A stretch of 57,530 bases of DNA, taken from the NCBI GenBank assembly GCA_943325205.2, contig CALPOM020000005.1:1-57530 (forward strand). Direction: 5' to 3'. Numbering within the stretch: the stretch's first letter is position 1; every line of letters starts with the position of its first letter. The translations under genes were made by a program, and so were the position numbers. Origin of the DNA: Thermoflexus hugenholtzii JAD2. GTDB lineage: Bacteria > Pseudomonadota > Gammaproteobacteria > Burkholderiales > Burkholderiaceae. Below are positions 40,981 through 51,834 of the stretch, in pieces. Below the pieces are notes generated by a model, which saw only the letters and a list, made by a program, of their open reading frames with translations, was not told where the DNA came from and did no database searches.

Positions 40981-41592
40981 TTAGGGGGTATTTTTTAATT
41001 CTACGGATACTTGGTTTTTGGAACTCATCACAGATTTAACTGGTTTTGGAGGGGGTGCTCCCAAAGATTCTTTTTTGATGGAGGGATTTTCAGAAGGAAC
41101 TTTTAAAAGGGACAAGGCGATATATTTTTCAGTATAGAGATCATACTCAATTTTTTCGGCAACGAGTTTATCTTTCCAAGTACTTAAATTTTTTCGAAGA
41201 GTATATGCTTGACCAGAAATTAACAGCATGTCTGTTTTTGCCTCATAGATAATTAACTCGCCCTCACCATAGATAAATTCAATTTTAGGACCATCTAATT
41301 GCTGTGTAAATTGAGCAAGTTCCTTAGAGTTTCCAATCACGGAAATCTTTTGATATCCCTCTGGATCAACCACGATAACTGCTTTATCTCCTTGGACTAG
41401 CATACTACCCTTAGTGATTTTGACATTACCCGTCAAGATATACTCTTGGGAGACATCATTAAAGTCGGCCGCATCAGAAGATAGTTTCGTTGCTTGCTCT
41501 TTATCTGACTTCAGAGCAAGGCTTGGAAGGCTGATGAATAAGCAATTAGTTGCTAGCACGAGTACTAGAAAGTATTTTTTAAATAAAACCAT
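40981..41592 (-). CDS. lptA: LPS transport periplasmic protein LptA
   Basis: Signal peptide plus OstA-like fold (YILTGNVKITKGSMLVQGDKAVI); position between lptB and lptC. Confidence 0.92.
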   Translation of the reverse strand: MVLFKKYFLVLVLATNCLFISLPSLALKSDKEQATKLSSDAADFNDVSQEYILTGNVKITKGSMLVQGDKAVIVVDPEGYQKISVIGNSKELAQFTQQLDGPKIEFIYGEGELIIYEAKTDMLLISGQAYTLRKNLSTWKDKLVAEKIEYDLYTEKYIALSLLKVPSENPSIKKESLGAPPPKPVKSVMSSKNQVSVELKNTP

Positions 41593-42248
41593 TACCGCAA
41601 GGAGTTCCGATTCGTATCACTAGCAGCAATTGAGCCTTTAACATCGCCGCGCATCGATATAGACTGATCTATATTGTTATAAACCGCTCCTTGACTGGCT
41701 GTCATGACGGATTCTCCGCGCTCGATAAGGACTGGTAAATGTGTAATGAGACGGTCTTCATTCACAAAAACTTTTAAATAGTTAGAGCTCAGTAGGAGTG
41801 ATGGATCAATAACTGCCCCAGTTGTTCCTAATTGTTGGGGTCGGGAAACCTCGGCTTGATCAAATAATTCTACGATATCTAGATCGCCATTAATTTGGCC
41901 AGTCTTTGCTTGAATCGTCAGGGGTGGAGATTTCGAATTAAATAAGCGTAGCCGAGGAACCTTGACATCGATGGACGCGTCGTCAGCATAGTGCTTAAAC
42001 TCTTTACCTAATAGTCGATATTTTGTTGAGCCGTCTAAATTCAGAACCGTGAGTTTAGCATTGATAAAAATATAGTCTGGCTCATGCTTTTTTTTGGCCG
42101 GTGTCAGCAAGGCTTCATCTTGCGTATTTTTCTGTAAAAACCAAAATGAGACAAGGGTCAGCCCTGCCATGATAAAAAGAGGTACTAAGCGAATACCTAG
42201 AGTAACTATCAAGTCACGAGCACTCAATAGTGCGGCGGGCAATCTCAT
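41592..42248 (-). CDS. lptC: LPS export protein LptC
   Basis: Single TM; HEPDYIFINAKLTVLNLDGSTKYRLLGKEFKHYADD. Confidence 0.92.
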   Translation of the reverse strand: MRLPAALLSARDLIVTLGIRLVPLFIMAGLTLVSFWFLQKNTQDEALLTPAKKKHEPDYIFINAKLTVLNLDGSTKYRLLGKEFKHYADDASIDVKVPRLRLFNSKSPPLTIQAKTGQINGDLDIVELFDQAEVSRPQQLGTTGAVIDPSLLLSSNYLKVFVNEDRLITHLPVLIERGESVMTASQGAVYNNIDQSISMRGDVKGSIAASDTNRNSLR

Positions 42249-42808
42249 TGGAAGGATTCAAGAAGCAGTTTGTTATAGCAATCTTGTGCTCGTAAGATCA
42301 AGTCACAAACCTCTCTAACAGCACCTTGACCACCGTTGCGGGCACAGATGTAATGTGCGATCTTTTTAACTTCGTCATGCGCTTGCGCTGGACAGGCTGC
42401 TAAACCAACTTGTTTCAGTACACCCAAATCAGGCCAATCATCCCCTATTGCCGCACATTGCTTGGGAGTTAATTGTAAGTCTTGAAGAAGTGTGTGTAAA
42501 ACCAGGGTCTTTTTTTCAACGCCTAAAAAGATATGCTCTAAACCCAAACTTTGGGCGCGCTTTTGAACCATCTCAGATTTTCTACCTGAGATGATGGCAC
42601 ATTTGAGTCCAATACTTTGGAGCATTTTTAAACCATGTCCATCAAGACTATCAAATACCTTGAGATGTTCAAGACCATCTGCACTAATAAATAAGGATCC
42701 ATCAGTCAGGACACCATCAACATCGAGGATGAGTAGTTTAATCTGTTGAGCCTTCTCTATTGCCTGTGGAAATCGTTCAAGAGAATTTGTTAGGAAAGTA
42801 TTGGCCAA
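42245..42808 (-). CDS. kdsC: KDO-8-phosphate phosphatase (HAD family)
   Basis: IKLLILDVDGVLTDGSLFISADGLEHLKVFDSLDGHGLKML. Confidence 0.95.
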   Translation of the reverse strand: MANTFLTNSLERFPQAIEKAQQIKLLILDVDGVLTDGSLFISADGLEHLKVFDSLDGHGLKMLQSIGLKCAIISGRKSEMVQKRAQSLGLEHIFLGVEKKTLVLHTLLQDLQLTPKQCAAIGDDWPDLGVLKQVGLAACPAQAHDEVKKIAHYICARNGGQGAVREVCDLILRAQDCYNKLLLESFQ

Positions 42809-42817
42809 CTGGGCACC

Positions 42818-43813
42818 TTAAATAATTTTGGAGGCAAGAAGATCATGCATGCTAAGAACACCTTCTAATTTACCATGCGCATCGACCACTAGTAGATGAT
42901 TGATCCGAAAACGTTCCATGATTTCGACAGCTTGAGCTGCCAGAATATCTTTGGAGATATTTCGTGGATGATGGGTCATGACATCCTGGAGATGAACCCC
43001 TTCTAGTGATAGGGATTTTTCGAGCATACGGCGCAGGTCACCATCTGTAAAAATTCCTTGTACTTGTTCTTGATCATCAATAATTACGGTCATGCCAAGG
43101 CGTTTTTTTGAGATTTCAAAAAGAGCTTCTTTTATATTTGCGTTGACATGGGTGATGGGGATATCTGCCCCACTTCTCATGACGTCTTTGACATGGGTGA
43201 GTAGTCTACGACCTAGGCTGCCACCAGGATGAGAGCGGGCGAAGTCATCGGCGCGAAAGTCACGCGCGTCTAAAAGAACGATTGCTAGAGCGTCTCCTAG
43301 AGCCAGCGTAGCGGTTGTACTAGTAGTGGGTGCAAGGTTGAAGGGGCAGGCTTCTTTTTCAATACCCACATCTAAATGCACATCGGCGAGTTTGGCTAGG
43401 GTGGAGGATGAATTACCTGTCATCGCAATTAATTTGGCCCCCATGCGTTTGATTTGGGGAACGATGGTTAGCAGTTCTAAAGTTTCGCCAGAATAAGACA
43501 ATGCCAGAAAGATATCAGTTTGTTGAATCATTCCTAAGTCGCCATGACTTGCTTCCGCTGGATGCACAAAAAATGCGGGCGTACCTGTTGAAGCGAAAGT
43601 GGCAGCAATTTTATTGGCGATGTGCCCAGATTTACCCATACCAGATACTACAACGCGGCCGGTACATGGGAGAATGAGTTCAATGGCAGATAAAAATGCT
43701 TGTCCGTGAATTTCTTGATCTAGACGAAGTCGCAGTTGATCAATACCAGTACTTTCAATTTGTAGGGTATTTTTCGCTAAATCCAAGAATTTTTTATTTT
43801 GTTTTACTATCAT
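42818..43813 (-). CDS. kdsD: D-arabinose-5-phosphate isomerase (KpsF/GutQ)
   Basis: GMGKSGHIANKIAATFASTGTPAFFVHPAEASHGDLGM; C-terminal CBS domains. Start trimmed to 43813. Confidence 0.95.
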   Translation of the reverse strand: MIVKQNKKFLDLAKNTLQIESTGIDQLRLRLDQEIHGQAFLSAIELILPCTGRVVVSGMGKSGHIANKIAATFASTGTPAFFVHPAEASHGDLGMIQQTDIFLALSYSGETLELLTIVPQIKRMGAKLIAMTGNSSSTLAKLADVHLDVGIEKEACPFNLAPTTSTTATLALGDALAIVLLDARDFRADDFARSHPGGSLGRRLLTHVKDVMRSGADIPITHVNANIKEALFEISKKRLGMTVIIDDQEQVQGIFTDGDLRRMLEKSLSLEGVHLQDVMTHHPRNISKDILAAQAVEIMERFRINHLLVVDAHGKLEGVLSMHDLLASKII

Positions 43814-43818
43814 AGTAA
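43804..43818. repeat. Perfect palindrome TTACTAT-C-ATAGTAA over the kdsD start codon
   Basis: 7-1-7 symmetry in the 12-bp divergent gap. Confidence 0.6.
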
Positions 43819-43825
43819 TAAGTAT

Positions 43826-45829
43826 ATGCCCTCTATCTTGCAAATCACTCTGACTTTACTTGCCTCTGCTCTAGGTGGAGTTTTGCTATCGAGAATTTTA
43901 AACTTACCTCCTATATTAGGTTATTTAGTTGTTGGCTTATTGATTGGCCCAAATGCAGCCAATTTAGCACCAGACAGCGATACAGTAAAGAATTTAGCTG
44001 AATTTGGCGTAGTCTTTTTGATGTTCTCAATTGGCTTGGAGTTTAATCTAGCCAAACTCAAGTCTATGCGCCAGATCGTCTTTCGGTTTGGTGCCAGTCA
44101 AGTATTTTTAACGATGTTACTCACTATTCCAGCCGGGTACTTATTGCGGTTTTTAATACCCTTACCAATGCCCTGGCACGTGCTTTTTGCTTTAGGTGGA
44201 GCAGTTGCGATGTCATCAACAGCGATTGTTATTAAGGCATTATCGGAGAGAGGCGAATTAGATACCGAGCATGGCAAAAATGTCATTGGCGTATTACTAT
44301 TCCAGGATTTAGTGGTTATTCTCTTATTAATTTTGATACCTTCGCTGGGAAAAAATCCGGGCGATATTGCTTTGGCACTCACTTTAGCAAGTATTAAAGT
44401 CACGGTTGCACTCACTTTAATTTTCATTGTTGGTCAAAAGTTATTTAGCTCCTGGTTTCGGGTAGTGGCTAATTTTCGATCGCAAGAATTGTTCATGCTC
44501 AATGTATTGCTAGTTTCGATTGGCATGGCTGGCCTGACGGAACATTTTGGATTGTCTATGGCCCTAGGGGCTTTTATGGCCGGGATGCTGATTGCTGAGA
44601 CGCCCTACCGCCATCAGGTGGAGCAAAGTATTGAGTCATTTAGAGACATTTTATTAGGGCTCTTCTTTATTACCGTTGGTATGTTAGTGGATTTTCAGGT
44701 GGTTTTGCGAGATTTCCATTTAGTATTATTTTTATTCTTTGGCGCGCTCGCCTTGAAGTTCGTGATTATTACTGGCTTAGCAAAGCGCTTTGGCTCTTCA
44801 ACCGGCGTGGCTTTGCGAACGGGCTTGTGTTTAACCCAGGCTGGTGAGTTTGGTTTTGTCTTAATTAATCAATTAGACAGTCTCGATTGGATCGATCCTG
44901 ATTTGTCACAAGCGGTGATGGCCGCAATGCTTTTATCCATGTTAGTTGCCCCAATCTTAATTCAATATAGCGATCGGATTGTTTTAAGATTTTCTCGTAA
45001 CGAATGGTTGACTCAGTCTGTTCAACTAACCAAGATAGTGACGCAGACCATACAGCATGATCAACACGTCATTATTTGTGGTTTTGGTATTACTGGACAG
45101 CACGTGGCCAACTTACTCGAGCAAGAGGATATCCGCTACGTTGCCTTAGACGCAGATCCTGACCGTGTGCAAGAGGCCAGTGATGCAGGTAAATCAGTCG
45201 TTTATGGCGCCTACGGAGTAAAAGGGCTCATTGCTGCAGGCATTGCAAGAGCGAAGGTTGTTGTCATCGCATTTAATCATATTGAAGAGTCAGCGCACTT
45301 AATTAAGCAGATTGAGGAGCTACACCCTGGCATTGCAATTATTGTTCGGGCGAGTGATGACAGTGATTTGGAGTTATTACAAAAAGCTGGGGCAACACAG
45401 GTGATCCCTGAAAAAATAGAAGGAGGGCTGATGTTAGCGGCGCATACTTTAAGCGTTCTTGGAGTTCCGATTCGCAGGGTGATGCGACGTATTACCGAGG
45501 CGCGTGAAAATCGGTATGGTAAGCTCAAAGGTCACTTTCCTAGCGCTGAAGAAGATGACGGCGATAGCCCAGAGTCTATTCGATTACATACAATTCGACT
45601 GGGACCAAATATGCGCGGCATTAATCAGACCTTATCATTTATCGAACAAACTGGGGCTGTTGTGCAGAGTTTGAGGCGCAAAGAAAATAAAATGGCGGCG
45701 ACTTTTAAGCAGATTATTTTAGAGCCCAATGTAGTCATACAGGAAGACGATATCTTAGTTCTTCTAGGTAATATGGCCTCACTTGAGGCCGCCGAAAAAC
45801 TAATCACCAAGCCGAGCAAAAACTTATAA
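43826..45829 (+). CDS. CPA2-family K+/H+ antiporter with TrkA-N domain (Kef/YbaL-like)
   Basis: Multiple TMs; [32 protein letters not shown]; TrkA-C-like tail. Start trimmed to 43826. Confidence 0.94.
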   Translation: MPSILQITLTLLASALGGVLLSRILNLPPILGYLVVGLLIGPNAANLAPDSDTVKNLAEFGVVFLMFSIGLEFNLAKLKSMRQIVFRFGASQVFLTMLLTIPAGYLLRFLIPLPMPWHVLFALGGAVAMSSTAIVIKALSERGELDTEHGKNVIGVLLFQDLVVILLLILIPSLGKNPGDIALALTLASIKVTVALTLIFIVGQKLFSSWFRVVANFRSQELFMLNVLLVSIGMAGLTEHFGLSMALGAFMAGMLIAETPYRHQVEQSIESFRDILLGLFFITVGMLVDFQVVLRDFHLVLFLFFGALALKFVIITGLAKRFGSSTGVALRTGLCLTQAGEFGFVLINQLDSLDWIDPDLSQAVMAAMLLSMLVAPILIQYSDRIVLRFSRNEWLTQSVQLTKIVTQTIQHDQHVIICGFGITGQHVANLLEQEDIRYVALDADPDRVQEASDAGKSVVYGAYGVKGLIAAGIARAKVVVIAFNHIEESAHLIKQIEELHPGIAIIVRASDDSDLELLQKAGATQVIPEKIEGGLMLAAHTLSVLGVPIRRVMRRITEARENRYGKLKGHFPSAEEDDGDSPESIRLHTIRLGPNMRGINQTLSFIEQTGAVVQSLRRKENKMAATFKQIILEPNVVIQEDDILVLLGNMASLEAAEKLITKPSKNL

Positions 45830-48679
45830 AAGAGGTTTGAGATATTTACCGGTAAAACTATCTTTTGATTTAACTACTGTTTCTGGGCTACCCTGAGCAA
45901 TTATTAAGCCACCTCCAAAGCCACCTTCTGGACCCATATCGATCAGCCAATCGGCTGTTTTAAGCACATCCAGATTGTGTTCAATAATTAAGATCGTATT
46001 ACCTTGTTTTCGTAAGGAATGAATTACTTCCAGAAGTAATTGGATATCTTGAAAATGAAGTCCAGTAGTGGGTTCATCCAAAATATACAGTGTGCGACCC
46101 GTATCTCGTTTGGATAGCTCAAGGGATAGTTTGACCCGTTGGGCTTCTCCCCCTGAAAGAGTTGTAGCGCTTTGACCTAGTTTGACATAGCCTAGCCCAA
46201 CATCTAAAAGCGTTTTGAGTTTGCGGCGAACAATCGGTACTGCTTCAAAGAATTCATGTGCGATTTCGATAGTCATCGACAGAATTTCATGAATATTTTT
46301 ACCTTTATAGCGAATATCCAGTGTTTCACGGTTATAGCGTTTGCCGTGACAGACATCGCAGGGCACATAGACATCTGGTAGGAAATGCATTTCAACTTTA
46401 ATCATCCCATCACCTTCGCAGGTATCACAACGCCCACCTTTGACATTAAAGGAGAATCGACCTGTTTCGTAACCCCGCTCACGAGCCGCGGGTACGCCCG
46501 CAAATAATTCTCGAATGGGCGTAAAAAGGCCAGTATAGGTAGCTGGATTCGAGCGGGGTGTTCGACCAATTGGCGACTGATCCACACTAATAATTTTATC
46601 GAAGTGCTCTAAACCATCGATCGATTCATAAGGCGCAGGTTCGGCTGATGAGCCATATAAATGCTGAGCTACAACATGATGTAGGGTGTCATTAATGAGA
46701 GTCGACTTACCTGAGCCTGACACACCACTAATACAAGTTAAAAGACCGACTGGAATTTTGGCGGTGACATTCTTGAGGTTATTTCCTGTGGCACCTTTGA
46801 TGGTAATCCAACGACCATCGGGTTTAAGGCGGTTTAGTGGCACGGCAATTTTCTTTTTGCCAGATAAGTACTCACCTGTTAAAGAATTCGGATTATTTTC
46901 AATTTCAGTAGGCGTACCCTGCGCCACAATTTGACCACCATGCACACCAGCACCTGGGCCGATATCAATTACATAGTTTGATGCACGAATCATTTCTTCA
47001 TCGTGCTCCACTACTAGAACGGAATTACCCAAATCGCGCAGATGTACCAGCGTTTTAATCAGCCGATCGTTGTCGCGTTGATGCAGACCAATAGAGGGCT
47101 CATCTAAAACATACATCACTCCAGTCAGACCAGAGCCTATTTGTGATGCTAGCCGAATCCTTTGAGACTCGCCTCCTGATAAAGTATCTGCACTTCGGTC
47201 TAGGGATAAATAGCCAAGGCCAACATCATTGAGAAATTTTAAGCGGGCGGAAATTTCTTTAACGATTTTGTCGGCAATTTCTCGTTTAATACCTTTGAGT
47301 TCAAGATCACAAAAGTACTCATAAGCAGCTTTTAGGGGAAGATTACTTACTTCGAAAATTGCCCGACTAAAAGAGCCCTCACCGACTTTGACATGTCGGG
47401 CTTCTTTACGAAGTCGGCTGCCTTGACAGTCAGGGCATAGTTTGACATTTTGATAACGCGCCAGTTCCTCGCGGATTGCCATCGAGTCTGTTTCCCGATA
47501 TCGTCTTTCGAAGTTAGAAATAATTCCTTCAAAGGTATGTGGTTTGATGACTGGCAGACCTTTTTCATTAAGATATTCAAAAGGAATTTTGGTTGCGCCG
47601 GAGCCGTACAGAATCAGATCTTGCGCTTTTTGCGGAAGACTCTCAAAGGGTTTTTCGATATCGAATTTTGCAAATTTAGCAATATTTTGCAGCATCCGAA
47701 AATAAAATTGATTACGCCGATCCCAGCCTTTGATTGCTCCGGAAGCAAGAGATAATTCACTATGAGCAACTATGCGTTTTGGGTCAAAGAAGGAAATATG
47801 ACCAAGGCCATCACAAGTCGGGCAGGCTCCCATTGGATTATTGAACGAGAAGAGGCGCGGCTCTAATTCTTGCAAGGCAAAGGAGCAGATTGGACAGGCA
47901 AACTTATTAGAGAATAAGGATTCTTTACCAGAATCCATATCCACAGCGAGGGCCCGTCCATCAGCTAATCGAAGCGCTGTTTCGAGCGATTCTGCCAACC
48001 GTTGTTTTATATCTGCTTTGACTTTAATACGATCAACGACGACTTCGATAGAATGTTTTTCATTTTTCTTCAGGGTGGGTAAATCTTCCACTTCAAAGAC
48101 TTTTGCTTTGGCCGTGTGGGTAGTGCCGCCTCCCGAACGAATTCGAAAGCGCACAAAACCTTGTGATTGCAAATCCTCAAAAAAATCGACAAACTCGCCT
48201 TTGCGATTGCTAACAACAGGAGCCAAAATGAGTAATTTAGTATCTTCAGGCAAACCCAAAATATGGTCGACCATTTGGGCAACACTTTGTGCTTCGAGGG
48301 GAAGGCCATGCTCTGGGCAATGGGGTGTACCTGCGCGCGCAAAAAGGAGGCGTAAATAATCATGAATCTCTGTCACTGTTCCGACGGTCGATCGTGGATT
48401 ATGGCTAGTGGCTTTTTGTTCAATAGAAATAGCTGGCGAAAGACCCTCAATGGAATCAACATCAGGCTTGTCCATGAGTTGTAAGAATTGTCTGGCATAG
48501 GCTGAGAGGGACTCGACATAACGTCTTTGACCCTCTGCATAAAGGGTATCAAATGCGAGCGAGCTTTTACCTGATCCAGACAGTCCCGTGATCACCACAA
48601 GTTGATTACGGGGAATATCCAGATTGATATTTTTGAGGTTGTGGGTGCGAGCACCCCTAATTTTTATAGTTTCGTTCAT
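45824..48679 (-). CDS. uvrA: Excinuclease ABC subunit A
   Basis: [62 protein letters not shown]; full 951 aa. Confidence 0.99.
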   Translation of the reverse strand: MNETIKIRGARTHNLKNINLDIPRNQLVVITGLSGSGKSSLAFDTLYAEGQRRYVESLSAYARQFLQLMDKPDVDSIEGLSPAISIEQKATSHNPRSTVGTVTEIHDYLRLLFARAGTPHCPEHGLPLEAQSVAQMVDHILGLPEDTKLLILAPVVSNRKGEFVDFFEDLQSQGFVRFRIRSGGGTTHTAKAKVFEVEDLPTLKKNEKHSIEVVVDRIKVKADIKQRLAESLETALRLADGRALAVDMDSGKESLFSNKFACPICSFALQELEPRLFSFNNPMGACPTCDGLGHISFFDPKRIVAHSELSLASGAIKGWDRRNQFYFRMLQNIAKFAKFDIEKPFESLPQKAQDLILYGSGATKIPFEYLNEKGLPVIKPHTFEGIISNFERRYRETDSMAIREELARYQNVKLCPDCQGSRLRKEARHVKVGEGSFSRAIFEVSNLPLKAAYEYFCDLELKGIKREIADKIVKEISARLKFLNDVGLGYLSLDRSADTLSGGESQRIRLASQIGSGLTGVMYVLDEPSIGLHQRDNDRLIKTLVHLRDLGNSVLVVEHDEEMIRASNYVIDIGPGAGVHGGQIVAQGTPTEIENNPNSLTGEYLSGKKKIAVPLNRLKPDGRWITIKGATGNNLKNVTAKIPVGLLTCISGVSGSGKSTLINDTLHHVVAQHLYGSSAEPAPYESIDGLEHFDKIISVDQSPIGRTPRSNPATYTGLFTPIRELFAGVPAARERGYETGRFSFNVKGGRCDTCEGDGMIKVEMHFLPDVYVPCDVCHGKRYNRETLDIRYKGKNIHEILSMTIEIAHEFFEAVPIVRRKLKTLLDVGLGYVKLGQSATTLSGGEAQRVKLSLELSKRDTGRTLYILDEPTTGLHFQDIQLLLEVIHSLRKQGNTILIIEHNLDVLKTADWLIDMGPEGGFGGGLIIAQGSPETVVKSKDSFTGKYLKPLL

Positions 48680-48715
48680 AATTATTGACTTAACCCATTA
48701 ATATAGCCCTTTCTT

Positions 48716-49921
48716 ATGAATCCTTCAGAACTTCGTGCATCTTTAGCCTTATCCAGCATTTTTGCCTTGCGTATGTTAGGCCTATTTCTGATTTTGCCAA
48801 TTTTTAGTTTGCACGCCAAAGGCTTGCCTGACGGGGATAACGCCACTTTAGTAGGTTTAACTATGGGTATTTATGGGATGGTACAGGCTTTTTTTCATAT
48901 TCCCTTAGGATTACTTTCAGATCGCTATGGTCGGCGAGTGATTGTGGCATTTGGCTTGTCACTTTTCATTATTGGGGCATTAATTGCCGCCTCCCATGAT
49001 GATTTATGGTGGATTATGTTTGGCAGGGCCATTCAGGGGGCCGGGGCCATTTCAGCAGCGATCTCAGCTTGGGTTGCTGACTTGACGCGCGAAGAGGTAA
49101 GAACGAGGGCCATGGCGCTCATTGGCGGTAGTATTGCGATCAGTTTTGCTTTATCCGTAGTAATTGCTACGCCCCTGTACCATGCCTTAGGTATGCCGGG
49201 TATTTTTTGGATGATGGCCATATTAGGATGTATTTCACTGTGGGTAGCCTTGCAATTTGTACCAACAGCAAGCATGCCGGTGTTGAGCGCCCCAAATGGT
49301 GTTCGTGGTCATCTAAATCAACTCAAGAAGGTATTTCAAAATCCTGAACTCGTCCGTTTGAACATTGGTGTATTGGTTCTGCATACGTCCCAAGTCGCAT
49401 TATTTTTAGTGATTCCAAGGCTTTTAGATGAAGTAGGCTTACCGATAGCAGATCATTGGCTCGTTTATTTATCCGTTTTAGTAGCATCTTTAATCATTAT
49501 GATGCCAATGATGATGCAAGCAGAGCGTAAGAATCGCTTAGCTTTACTGGTGAAAGTTTCTATAGGCTTGATGTGCTGCGCTCAACTATATTTTGCTGTA
49601 GTCTTAATCGGACAGTGGAGTAGTATTTTGAACCTCTGCGTGGGACTTTTAATCTTTTTTATTGGTTTTAATTTATTAGAAGCTCTACAACCATCATTAG
49701 TGTCAAGATATGCTGGAGAAAATCGTGGTGCAGGGCTTGGTATTTACAATACAACTATGTCAATAGGGTTGTTTTTGGGTGGTATTTTGGGTGGTTGGTT
49801 ATACGGCAGTTGGGGGCCTAACTCGATCTTTTATGTAGACATTGGCTTATTAATGGGGTGGCTTATAATTGCTCTTGGAATGACAGAACTCCCCAAAAAA
49901 ACTAACTCCTTAAAAATATAA
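48716..49921 (+). CDS. MFS transporter (YajR-like)
   Basis: 12-TM MFS pattern; GLLSDRYGRRVIVAFGL. Confidence 0.93.
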   Translation: MNPSELRASLALSSIFALRMLGLFLILPIFSLHAKGLPDGDNATLVGLTMGIYGMVQAFFHIPLGLLSDRYGRRVIVAFGLSLFIIGALIAASHDDLWWIMFGRAIQGAGAISAAISAWVADLTREEVRTRAMALIGGSIAISFALSVVIATPLYHALGMPGIFWMMAILGCISLWVALQFVPTASMPVLSAPNGVRGHLNQLKKVFQNPELVRLNIGVLVLHTSQVALFLVIPRLLDEVGLPIADHWLVYLSVLVASLIIMMPMMMQAERKNRLALLVKVSIGLMCCAQLYFAVVLIGQWSSILNLCVGLLIFFIGFNLLEALQPSLVSRYAGENRGAGLGIYNTTMSIGLFLGGILGGWLYGSWGPNSIFYVDIGLLMGWLIIALGMTELPKKTNSLKI

Positions 49922-49941
49922 GGGTTATGGGGCTTGGATCT

Positions 49942-49969
49942 TTGATTGCAAAAGTACGTTCATTAAAAT
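49942..49969 (+). promoter_or_regulatory. Candidate sigma70 promoter for ssb
   Basis: TTGATT-N16-TAAAAT, 47 nt upstream of the ssb ATG. Confidence 0.45.
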
Positions 49970-50015
49970 ATTTGTGTAGCTGAATGTTCAGCGCATACTC
50001 ATAGGGGAGATTAGC

Positions 50016-50465
50016 ATGGCATCTGTAAACAAAGTAATTATCGTTGGTAACATTGGGCGCGATCCGGAAACGCGTTATTTACCGAGTGGCGACGCTCTGA
50101 CTAATATTTCTGTTGCAACATCTGATAAGTACAAAGACAAGGCAACAGGTGAGATGAAAGAGAGTACGGAGTGGCACCGGATTACATTTTTTGGCAAATT
50201 AGCTGAAATCGCGGGTCAGTACTTAAAAAAGGGTTCACAGGTATATGTCGAAGGGCGTTTAAGAACACGTAAATGGACTGACCAGGCAGGTGTTGAAAAA
50301 TACACAACAGAAATTGTCGCTGACTCCATGCAAATGTTGGGTTCACGCATGGGGGATAACAATGCTGGCTCTTCGAATATGAACTCTACAAATAAAGAGC
50401 GCAGCGAAAGTCATGCTGCACCGAGTTCGAGCTTGGGCGCTATGGATGACGATATTCCTTTTTAA
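50016..50465 (+). CDS. ssb: Single-stranded DNA-binding protein
   Basis: [36 protein letters not shown]; acidic tip MDDDIPF. Confidence 0.98.
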   Translation: MASVNKVIIVGNIGRDPETRYLPSGDALTNISVATSDKYKDKATGEMKESTEWHRITFFGKLAEIAGQYLKKGSQVYVEGRLRTRKWTDQAGVEKYTTEIVADSMQMLGSRMGDNNAGSSNMNSTNKERSESHAAPSSSLGAMDDDIPF

Positions 50466-50495
50466 CGACTGATAATTCGTTGTTCCAAAAGGTCG

Positions 50496-50717
50496 CTAAA
50501 AAGGGTCAAAAAAAGCATCATCTTCATCAGTAAAAATAAACGTGGAGTCTCCCTCAAGGGGGGGAGAACTAGCCCAAGAAGTCGCTGAAGAAGTGGCAGA
50601 ATTCAACCCTCCCAATCCATTACGGACTGGTTTGAATGAAATCTCACGAATCAACTCCAAATGGATCTCGCTAAAGAACTTCAGATGGTGTACCGCGCCA
50701 TGATGCGTCTTGTGCAA
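50496..50717 (-). CDS. Small uncharacterised ORF (possible), acidic phenylalanine-ended tail
   Basis: 73-aa ORF in an otherwise empty 387-bp gap; C-terminus TDEDDAFFDPF. Coding status unproven. Confidence 0.25.
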   Translation of the reverse strand: MHKTHHGAVHHLKFFSEIHLELIREISFKPVRNGLGGLNSATSSATSWASSPPLEGDSTFIFTDEDDAFFDPF

Positions 50718-50761
50718 TAGACTTCTTGTTCAGTTCAAGTCGGTAACAGAAAAAAGATTCA

Positions 50762-50791
50762 TTGATAGATTTACAATCAGTAGGTTATACT
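50762..50791 (+). promoter_or_regulatory. Sigma70 promoter for the TctC-family gene
   Basis: TTGATA-N18-TATACT, 61 nt upstream of the ATG; SD GGGAG present. Confidence 0.6.
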
Positions 50792-50852
50792 AAAAATTAG
50801 AATAAATGTTGGGACAGCACCGCACTGACCCAATTACAAATAGGGAGCAAAG

Positions 50853-51830
50853 ATGAAAATAAACGGCGTCTTTCTAGTGACCCAGTGTTTGTTGAGCTTT
50901 TTATTTGTCAATGTGGGGCAGGCTCAAACCAAGGATGCTTTCCCAAATAAACCGTTAAAAATTATTGTGACTTACCCGGCCGGAGGGCCAACCGACGCAG
51001 TTGCTAGAATCCTAGCGCCACGCTTATCTATTCGGTTTGGTCAGACTGTCATTGTCGAAAATAAAAGTGGAGCAGCCGGTAATATTGGAACTCTAGAGGT
51101 TGTACGTTCAAACCCGGATGGCTATACCGTTGGCCTGATTGCGCCCACCTTATCTGTCAACCCAAGCCTTTACAGCAAGATGAGTTTTGATACATTTAAA
51201 GATTTGGTAGGGATTACCCAGCATGTCGGTTTGCAATATGCCCTCATTACGAATAAAAACTTTCCTGCTAAAAATGCTGCTGAATTTGTCGCATTAGCAA
51301 AGTCATCAGCCAAGCCACTCAGTTATGGAACCTGGGGGATTGGTTCGCATGCGCATTTAGCAGGCGCTTTACTGGCACAAAAATTAGGTGTAGAAATGTT
51401 ACATGTTCCCTACAAGGGTGCTGCACCAGCGATGCAGGACTTAATTGGGGGCCAGTTTGACTTTATGTTTGACTCAGTAGCATCGTCTATTCCCCAGATT
51501 AAGGGGGGTAATGTCAAGGTGCTTGCGCTTTCGGGAACTTATCCAATTACAAGTTTACCCAGTGTGCCCTCTTTAGGTCAGACAGTTCAAGGATTTGATG
51601 TGATTGGTTGGCAGGGTATTGTGGCGCCAGCCAAAACACCGCCGGCAATCATTGACAGGTGGTATAGCGAGTTGGCCGCGGTTTTAAGGGAGCCTGAAAT
51701 CGAGTCTAAGTTAAATGATATTGGGCTAACGGTAGTCGCTAGTAAGCCACAGGAATTTAACCAATTTATCGTTTCTGAATTTAAAAAATACGAGGCAATT
51801 ATTAAGGCGGCTGGAATCGTTGGGGAATAG
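50853..51830 (+). CDS. Tripartite tricarboxylate transporter substrate-binding protein (TctC/Bug family)
   Basis: FPNKPLKIIVTYPAGGPTDAVARILAPRLSIRFGQTVIVENKSGAAGNIG. Confidence 0.96.
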   Translation: MKINGVFLVTQCLLSFLFVNVGQAQTKDAFPNKPLKIIVTYPAGGPTDAVARILAPRLSIRFGQTVIVENKSGAAGNIGTLEVVRSNPDGYTVGLIAPTLSVNPSLYSKMSFDTFKDLVGITQHVGLQYALITNKNFPAKNAAEFVALAKSSAKPLSYGTWGIGSHAHLAGALLAQKLGVEMLHVPYKGAAPAMQDLIGGQFDFMFDSVASSIPQIKGGNVKVLALSGTYPITSLPSVPSLGQTVQGFDVIGWQGIVAPAKTPPAIIDRWYSELAAVLREPEIESKLNDIGLTVVASKPQEFNQFIVSEFKKYEAIIKAAGIVGE

Positions 51831-51834
51831 GAAG

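Noticed and set aside
47841-48359. 172-aa + strand ORF inside uvrA
   Set aside because: Antisense shadow of the conserved uvrA coding sequence; no recognisable domain or translation signal.
48680-48715. LexA/SOS box upstream of uvrA
   Set aside because: No CTGT-N8-ACAG-like sequence in the 36-bp uvrA/MFS gap.
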